The notes under the pieces were generated by a model. It searched no databases. It saw nothing but the letters and a program-made list of their open reading frames with translations, and was not told the origin of the DNA. DNA of 35,512 bases from a virus. The stretch is taken from positions 1 to 35,512 of IMG/VR virus record IMGVR_UViG_3300028197_000068, one strand, 5' to 3'. This document shows positions 16,757-22,722 of this stretch, piece by piece. The position numbers were made by a program, and so were the translations under genes. Position 1 is the first letter of the stretch. Every line of letters starts with the position of its first letter.

Positions 16757-17200
16757 ATGAATTATGTAATATTGAATAAGGATAATTATAAGTTTTTCGT
16801 AGATGGCTATTTAGAATGTATCAAAGATTTAAATAATGAGAATGTAGAACCATCTTCAGCAGAGGATATGGAATATATGATGAAGAACCAATCATCTAAT
16901 ATTACTGTGTTTGTAGGAATAGAAGATGGAGAGGTAGTTTGTACGGCGACTTTGATTATGGAAAGAAAGTTGAGATATAAACAGCCTTGTTGTCATATAG
17001 AAGATGTGGCTGTTAAATCAGATAAAAGAAAAGAAGGTTATGGCAAACAAATAGTTCAATGCTGTATAGACACAGCACAGAAATATAAATGCTACAAAGT
17101 GAAGCTTAATTGCGCGCCGCATCTAGTTTCATTCTATGCGAACCTGGGCATATCTGATATGCAAATGCATATGTATCATAATATTAATTATGGCCAATAA
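16757..17200 (+). CDS. GNAT acetyltransferase, GNA1-like (glucosamine-6-P N-acetyltransferase)
   Basis: A 147-aa single GNAT domain. CCHIEDVAVKSDKRKEGYGK is the acetyl-CoA-binding motif A, and YKVKLNCAPHLVSFYANLG matches the eukaryotic GNA1 pattern (YK-x-x-L-x-C, then FY-x-x-x-G). One base separates it from glmS, so it most likely acetylates the GlmS product to GlcNAc-6-P. Bacteria normally use bifunctional GlmU after GlmM, so a GNA1-type step is unusual. Substrate choice is inferred from neighbourhood and motif. Confidence 0.8.
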   Translation: MNYVILNKDNYKFFVDGYLECIKDLNNENVEPSSAEDMEYMMKNQSSNITVFVGIEDGEVVCTATLIMERKLRYKQPCCHIEDVAVKSDKRKEGYGKQIVQCCIDTAQKYKCYKVKLNCAPHLVSFYANLGISDMQMHMYHNINYGQ

Positions 17201-17361
17201 ACTGGCCAATTACATAGGGGTCGGCTTACTATGTTTGTACCACCCTGGGAAAAAAGTATACAGTACGGCAGCATTTTAGAAAACAGAAAAACCCCCCTCT
17301 CGTCCTCTATCATTCCCTATCATCAGTAAGGTATTATATAGGGGCTACACTATCTTACGAG

Positions 17362-17431
17362 CGTAAGTTATTGCCAGTAAACAACTTACGAACAGGTGAC
17401 TACCACCCCCTACCCCTAAAGAGGGGGTAAA
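17362..17431 (+). repeat. Composite hairpin element, copy 1
   Basis: Inverted repeat CGTAAGTT/AACTTACG at 17362-17390, then a C-rich/G-rich hairpin (CCCCTAAAGAGGGGG) ending near 17431, followed by A-rich DNA. First of 12 related elements between transcription units. Confidence 0.75.
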
Positions 17432-17488
17432 AATCTGTTTGCACTGAAAAGTAGCACTAAAATCAATACTGTACATGCGAATAGTGCC

Positions 17489-17590
17489 GCAAAATGCCTC
17501 AAAAGTGTGTAAAACCCGTAAAAACACGACGCAAAATGCTACAGGGGTGCAGCAAAATGCTTCGCCTAAACATTAGGCGTCTCAAAATGG
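17489..17590 (+). repeat. Helically phased GCAAAATGC repeats
   Basis: Perfect nonamers at 17489-17497, 17531-17539 and 17552-17560, spaced 42 and 21 bases (four and two helical turns), plus TCAAAATGG at 17582. Equal helical phase suggests a protein-binding array such as an initiator or regulator site. Confidence 0.6.
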
Positions 17591-17702
17591 GGCACGTTTC
17601 TCTCGGTAAAACAGCAAAAAACTTTTTTCTGCGAATGGCACAGGACTTGCACTATATATAGGTATGGAAGTTGTTAGTAGTTTAGTTTTTAGGAGTTTAG
17701 TT

Positions 17703-17849
17703 ATGAATGTTGAAGTTGTTTATGTTTCTGATTGTTGTGGTGCTTATCTTGATGATGCCTGTGTTCAACACGGTATCTGCTGCGATTGTGCAGAACATTG
17801 TGAAGTTATTAAAGAAGAACTTGTTGTCTCCCCCATATGTGGGGGTTGA
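17703..17849 (+). CDS. Small Cys-rich zinc-ribbon-like protein (48 aa)
   Basis: I chose the ATG at 17703 with AGGAG seven bases upstream rather than the in-frame ATG at 17664. SDCCGAYLDDACVQHGICCD, then CAEHCEV, carries Cys pairs typical of a small zinc-binding protein common in phages. The function is unknown. Its 3' end forms a CCCCCA/TGGGGG hairpin (17830-17845) and overlaps the next promoter. Confidence 0.7.
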   Translation: MNVEVVYVSDCCGAYLDDACVQHGICCDCAEHCEVIKEELVVSPICGG

Positions 17850-17875
17850 CATCTAGTCAGCATCTTTGGTAAACT
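17846..17875 (+). promoter_or_regulatory. Sigma-70 promoter
   Basis: TTGACA at 17846 and TAAACT at 17870 with an 18-base spacer. The spacer contains TAGTCAGCA, a short relative of the GTCAGCGA element. It drives the 17926 and 18249 genes. Confidence 0.6.
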
Positions 17876-17925
17876 TGTTGAAACAAACGTATTGGAAGTA
17901 TTAGAAAAGTAGATAGGAATTAAAA

Positions 17926-18246
17926 ATGGATACAGAACAACTTATGAGACAATACCCGATTCTTTCAAAAGCATGGGATGAATGTTCTATGGTGTGGAAG
18001 GGTATAGCCGTACCATGTGAAAAGTCCACATTAGAAGGTGGTACGATAGCAAGTGAGAAGGTTGTAAAGTTTAGTCGGAAAGCTTTACGACGTATCAGAC
18101 ATAAAAAAGCTAACCCTAGGGTTGTAGGTAATGTTGACACGATGAAGTTTCCGATAGGGAAACCCGGTTCACAAGAACGTATCGCCGCACTTATTAAGCA
18201 GTACGATGCGTTATCTGAAAATGAAACATCACCATTTGGAGAATGA
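17926..18246 (+). CDS. Hypothetical protein (106 aa)
   Basis: Not recognised. RBS TAGGAATT precedes the ATG. N-terminus acidic/helical, middle very basic (VVKFSRKALRRIRHKKANPR), suggesting nucleic-acid contact. The stop overlaps the start region of the next gene (ATGA), so the two are probably co-translated. Confidence 0.75.
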   Translation: MDTEQLMRQYPILSKAWDECSMVWKGIAVPCEKSTLEGGTIASEKVVKFSRKALRRIRHKKANPRVVGNVDTMKFPIGKPGSQERIAALIKQYDALSENETSPFGE

Positions 18247-18248
18247 TC

Positions 18249-18671
18249 ATGGATTTTGAAACAAGATTGACAGCATTAGATGATATGTGCAGAGATATGG
18301 CAGAAGTACTAATACAGAATCGACTGATAATAGAGCAGTACCAACGATATGAGCAGAGAGTAAAGGATATAAAAGAACAGTACTCTGATATTATGAGTGA
18401 CCTATCGCCAGAGTTTGTAGAGAAACAAATTGAACAGAAGATGGGCAGCATGACTGCTACGCCTATGAATCCTAAGTATGTTACATCAGAGCAGAAAGAC
18501 ATTATATGGAATCAGATGGTAGAGGGTAAAGATAAAATATCATTCGCGGAAATGAATCACCATCTAAGTAGTAGGTATATACAAGGGAAAGCAGCGTTAT
18601 TCTTTCGACATAAAATTTCAAAGCTGGCAACAGTGGGAGGTAATAAGAAACGATATGTATTGTTGACGTAA
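18249..18671 (+). CDS. Hypothetical coiled-coil protein with winged-helix-like C-terminus (140 aa)
   Basis: The ATG at 18249 has GGAG seven bases upstream; the alternative ATG at 18243 overlaps the site. Residues 1-65 are heptad-rich helix (ENRLIIEQYQRYEQRVKD-like), and the C-terminal half (WNQMVEGKDKISFAEMNHHL, then RHKISKLATVGGNKKRYVL) has the helix-helix-hairpin look of a small DNA-binding domain. This is only a pattern judgement. The stop codon forms part of the next inverted repeat. Confidence 0.75.
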   Translation: MDFETRLTALDDMCRDMAEVLIQNRLIIEQYQRYEQRVKDIKEQYSDIMSDLSPEFVEKQIEQKMGSMTATPMNPKYVTSEQKDIIWNQMVEGKDKISFAEMNHHLSSRYIQGKAALFFRHKISKLATVGGNKKRYVLLT

Positions 18672-18733
18672 ACCCTTACCAGTAAACAACTTAGGCACAG
18701 GAGTTGCCCACCCCTAGTTACTAAGAGGGGTAT
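18669..18733 (+). repeat. Composite hairpin element, copy 2
   Basis: TAAACCCTT/AACAACTTA (18669-18693; left arm degenerate), GGCA/TGCC mini-hairpin, then ACCCCT/AGGGGT stem (18710-18731). The first TAA is the stop codon of the preceding gene. Confidence 0.7.
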
Positions 18734-18816
18734 GTAAAATAAAATTAATTTTTCTTCAAGATACTCGCCTGGTTAAGTCGATACTATATGTAGGCAAAGA
18801 TAACCCACGGAGAATA

Positions 18817-18975
18817 ATGATGTTGACAATCGCCACACTATTAAGTATGTTCGCTGGTTTTGAAGGATACGATAACGGCAAAGTGTACGTTGGTATCTAT
18901 ACCCCTCAGTGTGAGTACGGATATGTAATCACTCACGAAGAAATCTACTTGGACACAATTTTAGAAAAAAACTGA
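18817..18975 (+). CDS. Hypothetical small protein (52 aa)
   Basis: Two adjacent ATGs (18817, 18820) follow CACGGAGAATA; the second has better spacing. The hydrophobic N-terminus (LTIATLLSMFAGF) may be a signal or membrane anchor, followed by YVGIYTPQCEYGYVITHEE. Not recognised. Confidence 0.6.
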   Translation: MMLTIATLLSMFAGFEGYDNGKVYVGIYTPQCEYGYVITHEEIYLDTILEKN

Positions 18976-18984
18976 AGATTGTGC

Positions 18985-19012
18985 TTGACAATGTCGATAA
19001 TACCTGTATACT
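18985..19012 (+). promoter_or_regulatory. CGATA-type promoter
   Basis: TTGACA at 18985, TATACT at 19007, 16-base spacer containing GTCGATAA. Drives the acidic protein at 19047. Confidence 0.75.
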
Positions 19013-19046
19013 TGGAATATAACAACAACCACTTGGAGAATTGATT

Positions 19047-19253
19047 ATGGCACCTGCAGAAAATATTTATCGTTCAGACGTAGACGTTGTTGACGGGCTT
19101 GACATCGTTGACATGATGGAAGATGATCAGTATGAATCTGTACTGTATGATGATGTTGACGACGGACAGCCTACCATGTATGACGAAATGCAGGACTATT
19201 ATGGTGGTGACGATTGGGATCACGGACAATATGATTGCCCAGAGGACTGGTGA
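19047..19253 (+). CDS. Very acidic small protein (68 aa)
   Basis: The ATG at 19047 has TTGGAG eight bases upstream. About a third of residues are Asp/Glu (DVDVVDGLDIVDMMEDDQYE), with aromatic residues near the C-terminus. Acidic phage proteins of this kind often mimic DNA or bind host enzymes, but no specific family is recognised; this is speculation from composition. Confidence 0.7.
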   Translation: MAPAENIYRSDVDVVDGLDIVDMMEDDQYESVLYDDVDDGQPTMYDEMQDYYGGDDWDHGQYDCPEDW

Positions 19254-19316
19254 TAAGTCCTTATTGAGAATAGACTTAGGCACAAGGTGTGCGCACCCCC
19301 TACTGGAGAGGGGTAT
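19254..19316 (+). repeat. Composite hairpin element, copy 3
   Basis: TAAGTC/GACTTA (19254-19278) immediately after the TGA of the preceding gene, then CACAAGGTGTG mini-hairpin and an ACCCC/GGGGT stem with ATAAAG tail. Confidence 0.75.
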
Positions 19317-19339
19317 AAAGAAAAATAGAAAAATAATGC

Positions 19340-19368
19340 TTGACAGCTAAAGTTCTGTATGGTAGAAT
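19340..19368 (+). promoter_or_regulatory. Sigma-70 promoter with downstream CGATA
   Basis: TTGACA at 19340, TAGAAT at 19363, 17-base spacer GCTAAAGTTCTGTATGG; GTCGATATAA follows the -10 directly. Nearly the same spacer occurs in the 21493 promoter. Confidence 0.75.
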
Positions 19369-19395
19369 GTCGATATAAGAAGTAAGGAGAAACTA

Positions 19396-19569
19396 ATGAG
19401 TAACAACAACAACTGTGTCGTACCAGAATTTAGAAGAAACGTTTGGGTCGTAATGGATATGGAAGGAAACAAACTAGGAGAGGTCGGAGCCGTAACAGAA
19501 ACAGAGGCTCGACAATTAGTGTCACATCATGTCTTGGTTCCTTTCAGGCTATCACACATCGAGGAGTAA
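19396..19569 (+). CDS. Hypothetical protein (57 aa)
   Basis: RBS TAAGGAG before the ATG at 19396. Contains NVWVVMDMEGNKLGEVGAVT, a short beta hairpin-like stretch, then TETEARQLVSHHV, a helix. The last codons (GAGGAG) double as the ribosome site of the next gene. Not recognised. Confidence 0.7.
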   Translation: MSNNNNCVVPEFRRNVWVVMDMEGNKLGEVGAVTETEARQLVSHHVLVPFRLSHIEE

Positions 19570-19572
19570 ATA

Positions 19573-19923
19573 ATGAAAACTAAAGTAAACCCACTGAAAC
19601 TAAACAGTACACGATTCAACACACAAGCACACAAGGAGCAAGGTCGATATGTTAAACGCTACTATTTCAGCAACGGACTTGGGGCAAGTGTCGCTTTGCA
19701 TGATGGGACTCATGGTGGTCAGCATGGTTATTTTGAAGTGGCGATTCTAAAGTATAAACACGGAACGTACCCTGAGCAAACAAGAGAGATCCTCTATGAC
19801 ACGCCAATCAATCACGATCTAGGCTGTGTAGATGTTATCGGATGGCTTGACTTTCATGAGGTAGCGAGTAAACTACAAGAGATAAGAAACTACAACACGG
19901 GAGATTACAACTATGATAGATAG
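19573..19923 (+). CDS. Hypothetical protein (116 aa)
   Basis: Starts three bases after the previous stop and uses its GAGGAG as ribosome site. Contains RYYFSNGLGASVALHDGTHG, then GYFEVAILKYKHG and a C-terminal helix HEVASKLQEIRNY; the alternating strands suggest a small alpha/beta fold. Similar small proteins occur in many phages, function unknown. The end overlaps the next gene by 11 bases. Confidence 0.75.
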   Translation: MKTKVNPLKLNSTRFNTQAHKEQGRYVKRYYFSNGLGASVALHDGTHGGQHGYFEVAILKYKHGTYPEQTREILYDTPINHDLGCVDVIGWLDFHEVASKLQEIRNYNTGDYNYDR

Positions 19924-20188
19924 TAGCGAATACAACGGATATAAGAATTACGAAACGTGGAACGTTTGCTTGTGGATAGCTAACGACGAGGGGCTATACG
20001 GTCTAAGCATGTCATGTGCTAACTATGACGAATTTGTTGGTACTATGCGTGAGTTGAATTGCCTTGAAACTTCTGATGGGGTTGCATGGAATGATTCCGG
20101 CTTAGATATTGACGCTATCAACGAGGCGTGCTTTTCAGAAGATGCAGAAGACGACGAAGTGGAGGAAGATGATGCAACCATGGTTTGA
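19913..20188 (+). CDS. Conserved phage protein, DUF7249-like (91 aa)
   Basis: The N-terminal YNGYKNYETWNVCLWIANDE is the signature of a small family widespread in phages and plasmids (Y-x-N-x-E-T-W-x-V-x-L-W-x-x-N-D), whose function is unknown. The acidic C-terminus (EDAEDDEVEEDDATMV) overlaps the next small gene. Confidence 0.8.
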   Translation: MIDSSEYNGYKNYETWNVCLWIANDEGLYGLSMSCANYDEFVGTMRELNCLETSDGVAWNDSGLDIDAINEACFSEDAEDDEVEEDDATMV

Positions 20189-20291
20189 CCTAGTTCCATT
20201 CATTCGGCAATACGGCCCTATAGCTTCTATGGGGTACGTGTTGCTGTTTGCCTATATGTTCACTAAGATGGTGTTCAATATTAAAACGTAA
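20172..20291 (+). CDS. Small single-pass membrane protein (39 aa)
   Basis: GGAGG lies ahead of two adjacent ATGs (20169, 20172). The peptide has one clear membrane span (IASMGYVLLFAYMFTKMVF). It overlaps the end of the DUF7249 gene in another frame and ends in the TAA that begins the next inverted repeat. Function unknown. Confidence 0.6.
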   Translation: MQPWFDLVPFIRQYGPIASMGYVLLFAYMFTKMVFNIKT

Positions 20292-20352
20292 GTTGTTGAT
20301 AGATAAGGACTTAGGCACAAGAGATGCCCGCCCCTAGTAGGATTGAGGGGTG
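20289..20352 (+). repeat. Composite hairpin element, copy 4
   Basis: TAAGTTGTT/AAGGACTTA (20289-20313), GGCA/TGCC mini-hairpin, CCCCT/AGGGG stem (20331-20350). The first TAA is the stop codon of the small membrane protein. Confidence 0.8.
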
Positions 20353-20375
20353 TCTTATCTAATCCGTTAGGCTAA

Positions 20376-20403
20376 GGTTTATGTAGACAGTCAGCAATAA
20401 ACC
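20376..20403 (+). other. Hairpin with GTCAGC loop
   Basis: GGTTTAT/ATAAACC stem with the loop GTAGACAGTCAGCA; a member of the GTCAGCGA element family. Lies just before the 20426 promoter. Confidence 0.6.
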
Positions 20404-20425
20404 AAAAAAAATTAAAGATTAGTGC

Positions 20426-20453
20426 TTGACAAAGACGATATTAGATGTATACT
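20426..20453 (+). promoter_or_regulatory. CGATA-type promoter
   Basis: TTGACA at 20426, TATACT at 20448, 16-base spacer containing GACGATA. Confidence 0.75.
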
Positions 20454-20472
20454 TGGAAGATCGGAGGATATC

Positions 20473-20649
20473 ATGGAATACTATTTTGACGAATTCCCAA
20501 CTCATGAAATAGAGTCTTGGTTGGAAAGTGCTAAAAAGGCTTTACCTGACGCAGAGATGAGAGGGGATAATGAAGATGTTAAGGTTTGGAAAAATATAAT
20601 CGTTTCAAGCGAAAAGGAAATAAAACGTAGGAGAGAAGAGAATGAATGA
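20473..20649 (+). CDS. Hypothetical helical protein (58 aa)
   Basis: The ATG at 20473 follows CGGAGG; an upstream in-frame start would lie in the promoter. Charged helices (SWLESAKKALPDAEMRGDNE, then IIVSSEKEIKRRREENE). Overlaps the next gene by eight bases. Not recognised. Confidence 0.7.
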   Translation: MEYYFDEFPTHEIESWLESAKKALPDAEMRGDNEDVKVWKNIIVSSEKEIKRRREENE

Positions 20650-20806
20650 ATTGATGCAAGATAGCCTGTATGATACTCTTGACAAGCTATCGACTCGTTT
20701 GGTACAACTGTATTATGTGACTTGTTGGGAATTAGATGATCAGGACGGAATGAGGGTTTCAGGAAATATACTTTACGCGAGGAACTACTATAATGCAGAT
20801 GTCTGA
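20642..20806 (+). CDS. Hypothetical protein (54 aa)
   Basis: The ATG at 20642 follows AGGAGAGAAGAGA. Helical: SLYDTLDKLSTRLVQLYYV, then SGNILYARNYYNADV. Part of a run of overlapping small genes from 20473 to 21430. Not recognised. Confidence 0.65.
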   Translation: MNELMQDSLYDTLDKLSTRLVQLYYVTCWELDDQDGMRVSGNILYARNYYNADV

Positions 20807-20948
20807 ACAGCTAAGAATCGTCTATTTGAGAAGGGATTCGACAGAAGTTATTGAATCAAAACGTACAGAGGCTCAACTTGACAAAGATTGGGAAACTGTT
20901 AAACTATGTTCGAGGGTTTTACTACAAAGATGGAGCGATAACAAATGA
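20793..20948 (+). CDS. Hypothetical protein (51 aa)
   Basis: The ATG at 20793 follows GAGGAACTACTATA; a second in-frame ATG lies at 20799. Overlaps the previous gene by 14 bases and the next by 4 (ATGA). Sequence helical and basic/acidic mixed (LRIVYLRRDSTEVIESKRTE). Not recognised. Confidence 0.6.
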   Translation: MQMSEQLRIVYLRRDSTEVIESKRTEAQLDKDWETVKLCSRVLLQRWSDNK

Positions 20949-21175
20949 ATGAAGCGATGGATCAAAATTTTCGATACTACGATTGTAACAATATTGTTGA
21001 TGAGACTACTGGAGAGGAGCAAGAAAATTTGTCGATAATGGTAGCAGTACCTAAGATTGATCTTAGTACAGCAGAGAACAGGCAAGAAAACATAGTAGCG
21101 ATTTCAGGTATTGTAGAGGAGCAATATCGTAGAGGTGTTGAAAGTTTCTCTTACAAGGAGTATACGGGAGAATGA
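20945..21175 (+). CDS. Hypothetical protein (76 aa)
   Basis: Starts in the ATGA overlap with the upstream gene. Contains NLSIMVAVPKIDLSTAENRQ, then VAISGIVEEQYRRGVESFSY. Not recognised; the conserved spacing of overlaps says it is translated with its neighbours. Confidence 0.7.
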   Translation: MNEAMDQNFRYYDCNNIVDETTGEEQENLSIMVAVPKIDLSTAENRQENIVAISGIVEEQYRRGVESFSYKEYTGE

Positions 21176-21381
21176 ATTTTATTGAACTTGATGTTGGTAG
21201 TTTGACGATAGGATATGTATGCGGCACGTTGTTGTGCTGGTATCTCAGAGATATGTTAGACGCTAAGGAGAGCGAATATGACAAAGAACGAGAAACAGAA
21301 GAGAAGGATCGCAAAAATCATGATATGGGCATTTATGGCTGGAATCATAACAGCAGCAATAGCACATCTAGCGGAGTCTAA
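21172..21381 (+). CDS. Small membrane protein (69 aa)
   Basis: ATGA overlap with the previous gene and GGGAGA ahead. One membrane span (LTIGYVCGTLLCWYL), then a charged helix. The low-complexity C-terminus (NHNSSNSTSSGV) is read through the start of the next overlapping gene and may not be under selection. Confidence 0.6.
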   Translation: MNFIELDVGSLTIGYVCGTLLCWYLRDMLDAKESEYDKERETEEKDRKNHDMGIYGWNHNSSNSTSSGV

Positions 21382-21430
21382 TAATCCTCCTCCTAATTTT
21401 GACATAAGTGCTTGTGAGACAACAAGTTAG
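21278..21430 (+). CDS. Small membrane protein overlapping its neighbour (50 aa)
   Basis: The ATG at 21278 has a strong AAGGAG eight bases upstream and lies 104 bases inside the preceding gene in another frame. Basic N-terminus (MTKNEKQKRRIAKI), then a membrane span (MIWAFMAGIITAAIAHL) and NNPPPNFD. Function unknown; N-in/C-out topology is expected from the charge pattern. Confidence 0.65.
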   Translation: MTKNEKQKRRIAKIMIWAFMAGIITAAIAHLAESNNPPPNFDISACETTS

Positions 21431-21466
21431 GTACAGGAGATGCGCACCCCCTTATTGCGAGGGGTG
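21405..21466 (+). repeat. Composite hairpin element, copy 5
   Basis: TAAGTGCTT/AACAAGTTA (21405-21429, one arm mismatch; inner CTTGT/ACAAG) overlaps the stop of the preceding gene; then GATGCGCA and a CCCCCT/AGGGG stem (21447-21464), followed by TAAAAATTTTTT. Confidence 0.7.
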
Positions 21467-21492
21467 TCTAAAAATTTTTTCTTTTTTTTTGC

Positions 21493-21521
21493 TTGACAGG
21501 CTAAAGTTCGGATGGTAAAAT
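21493..21521 (+). promoter_or_regulatory. Sigma-70 promoter with T-tract upstream and CGATA downstream
   Basis: TTGACA at 21493, TAAAAT at 21516, 17-base spacer GGCTAAAGTTCGGATGG; TTGACGATATAACA follows the -10. A long A/T tract (21468-21490) directly upstream resembles an UP element. Confidence 0.75.
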
Positions 21522-21551
21522 TGACGATATAACAAGTAAGGAGAAATACTT

Positions 21552-21854
21552 ATGACACACGAAGAAGCAACAAAATTGGTTTTAGGCAAGACGGGTCGTA
21601 GGCAAAGAAAGATTGCAAACAACACTACTGCAAGAATTTTACAGAACGGGAGTATTGCGTTTGAGTTATATAGCACCGATGTGGTTACGATTCATAGTGA
21701 TGATTCTGCTACCTTGCGAACAGGGGGTCACAAAACTGACACAACAAAGCAGCGAATCAATCGATATAGTCCAGTTAGACTGTTCCAAAAAAACTGGGAA
21801 TGGTTCACTGTTCATGGTACACCTTTTCAAGAAGGTATGTTAGTCAGGGCTTGA
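21552..21854 (+). CDS. Conserved phage protein of unknown function (100 aa)
   Basis: RBS AAGGAG. NTTARILQNGSIAFELYSTD, then VVTIHSDDSATLRTGG and TTKQRINRYSPVRLFQ form a pattern I associate with a widespread small phage family (short beta strands, then T-T-K-x-R-I-N). No function is known to me. The next promoter overlaps the end of this gene. Confidence 0.78.
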   Translation: MTHEEATKLVLGKTGRRQRKIANNTTARILQNGSIAFELYSTDVVTIHSDDSATLRTGGHKTDTTKQRINRYSPVRLFQKNWEWFTVHGTPFQEGMLVRA

Positions 21855-21879
21855 CACGTTGTTGGGTCTGTGGTATAAT
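21851..21879 (+). promoter_or_regulatory. Consensus sigma-70 promoter
   Basis: TTGACA at 21851, TATAAT at 21874, spacer 17: a perfect consensus, without the CGATA box. The -35 overlaps the stop of the previous gene. Confidence 0.85.
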
Positions 21880-21915
21880 TGGTTTTGGGTTAGTTTACAC
21901 ACTAGGAGTTCTAAT

Positions 21916-22293
21916 ATGAACGATATGCTTTTAATTGGTTGTGCAGTCGCTGTTGCTTTGTGTTTCGTGATTGCTTATTTAGGTTCTTTTTTTGATAAGT
22001 CTGCTAGTCTCTGCGAGGCTAAGATCGGAGAAGTCTATAGTTTTGACTATCTACAGCCTCTTAATGGAGAACGCAGACGCTGGAAGGCAAGGATTGTAGA
22101 GCCTGTTGTCCATTTTGACAAATCTACACTGAGTCGTATGAACGCTAGTTCAAACTATCGTAAAAACGATCCAGAATTCAAGCGTACCAATCACTTGGTA
22201 ACTTGTGAAACTGAAGATGGTGAATACCGACAGTTCTACTGTGAAAGAGCAGTAAATTGTAAGAAGCCATTGATCTCAGCATTGTTTGCCTGA
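21916..22293 (+). CDS. Membrane-anchored conserved phage protein (125 aa)
   Basis: The ATG at 21916 follows AGGAGTTCTAAT; an upstream in-frame start lies in the promoter. One N-terminal membrane span (MLLIGCAVAVALCFVIAYLG), then a soluble domain with YSFDYLQPLNGERRRWKARI, NASSNYRKNDPEFKRTNHLV and EYRQFYCERAVNC. This R-R/F-Y-x-E-R domain appears in small phage proteins of unknown function. Served by its own consensus promoter, so probably strongly expressed. Confidence 0.75.
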   Translation: MNDMLLIGCAVAVALCFVIAYLGSFFDKSASLCEAKIGEVYSFDYLQPLNGERRRWKARIVEPVVHFDKSTLSRMNASSNYRKNDPEFKRTNHLVTCETEDGEYRQFYCERAVNCKKPLISALFA

Positions 22294-22321
22294 TCTCTTC
22301 GTTGTGTGTGTGTGTCGAGAA

Positions 22322-22375
22322 CCCGGCCTAAGTTGTTGCCTAGCAATGACTTAGGTTCGGGGGACGCCCGCTCCA
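22322..22375 (+). repeat. Composite hairpin element, copy 6
   Basis: The longest stem of the family: CCCG, CCTAAGT, GTTGC pair with GCAAT, ACTTAGG, CGGG across 22322-22360. The following part (GGACGCCCGCTCC) is divergent. Confidence 0.75.
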
Positions 22376-22388
22376 AAATTTGTATGCA

Positions 22389-22417
22389 TTGACACGCAGC
22401 AATCTATTTGATAGAAT
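22389..22417 (+). promoter_or_regulatory. Sigma-70 promoter
   Basis: TTGACA at 22389, TAGAAT at 22412, 17-base spacer. The transcript would begin with the GTCAGCGA element and then the 23-codon peptide gene. Confidence 0.7.
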
Positions 22418-22428
22418 AGCATTTGTAT

Positions 22429-22490
22429 CACCTAATCGTATCTGATTGGATGAGTATGGATACAGTCAGCGAAAACTAATATTGTAGGTG
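22429..22490 (+). ncRNA. GTCAGCGA structured element in a 5' leader
   Basis: Outer stem CACCTA/TAGGTG closes a 62-base unit with inner AATC/GATT and GTAT/ATAC hairpins and the conserved GTCAGCGA at 22465. It lies between the -10 and a small open reading frame, as a leader regulator would. Confidence 0.55.
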
Positions 22491-22528
22491 TATTAGATGT
22501 TCCTATACTAAAACCAGGAGAAGCTCTT

Positions 22529-22600
22529 ATGGATAATATGTTTATGGCAGGGTGGTTTATTCTAAATATAGTGATGTTGATTATAAGTTGTTATCTGTAA
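22529..22600 (+). CDS. Tiny membrane peptide (23 aa)
   Basis: The ATG at 22529 has AGGAG eight bases upstream. The peptide is almost wholly hydrophobic (MAGWFILNIVMLIISCYL). It follows its own promoter and the structured leader, and its last codons are part of the next inverted repeat. Could be a leader peptide or a membrane toxin-like peptide; unproven. Confidence 0.5.
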   Translation: MDNMFMAGWFILNIVMLIISCYL

Positions 22601-22640
22601 AGAACTTATATGTAGAGATGAGCACCCCCTATGCCAAAAG
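22583..22640 (+). repeat. Composite hairpin element, copy 7
   Basis: ATAAGTTGTT/AAGAACTTAT (22583-22609, one mismatch), then GAGATGAGCACCCCCTATG and an A/T tract AAAAGTTTTTTT. Confidence 0.75.
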
Positions 22641-22667
22641 TTTTTTTATTTTTTCTGGAGTTTTGTC

Positions 22668-22695
22668 TTGACATTAGACGATAATATGATATACT
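22668..22695 (+). promoter_or_regulatory. CGATA-type promoter
   Basis: TTGACA at 22668, TATACT at 22690, 16-base spacer containing GACGATAA. Confidence 0.8.
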
Positions 22696-22722
22696 TTGAA
22701 GACACCCACGGAGAACACAACC

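Larger units (their letters stand above)
17201..17702 (+). other. Non-coding region with phased repeats and hairpins
   Basis: No convincing gene is seen here. It contains a TGGCCA hairpin just after the acetyltransferase stop (17194-17211), the first composite hairpin element (17362-17431), three GCAAAATGC repeats at 17489, 17531 and 17552 (spacings 42 and 21), a degenerate copy at 17582, and a seven-base-pair stem CGCCTAA/TTAGGCG at 17563-17579. AT-rich DNA (actatatata) lies before the next gene. It could be a control or replication region. Confidence 0.55.
22294..22722 (+). other. Mostly non-coding interval with two promoters and two hairpin elements
   Basis: Holds a GT-dinucleotide run (22303-22313), composite element copy 6, a promoter, a GTCAGCGA element, one 23-codon membrane peptide gene, composite element copy 7 and the promoter of the DUF7227-like gene. 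No larger gene is seen. Confidence 0.6.

Noticed and set aside
20109-20291. 60-codon version of the small membrane protein starting at 20109
   Set aside because: The GGAGG at 20161 selects the start at 20169/20172; the upstream part just reads the DUF7249 gene out of frame.
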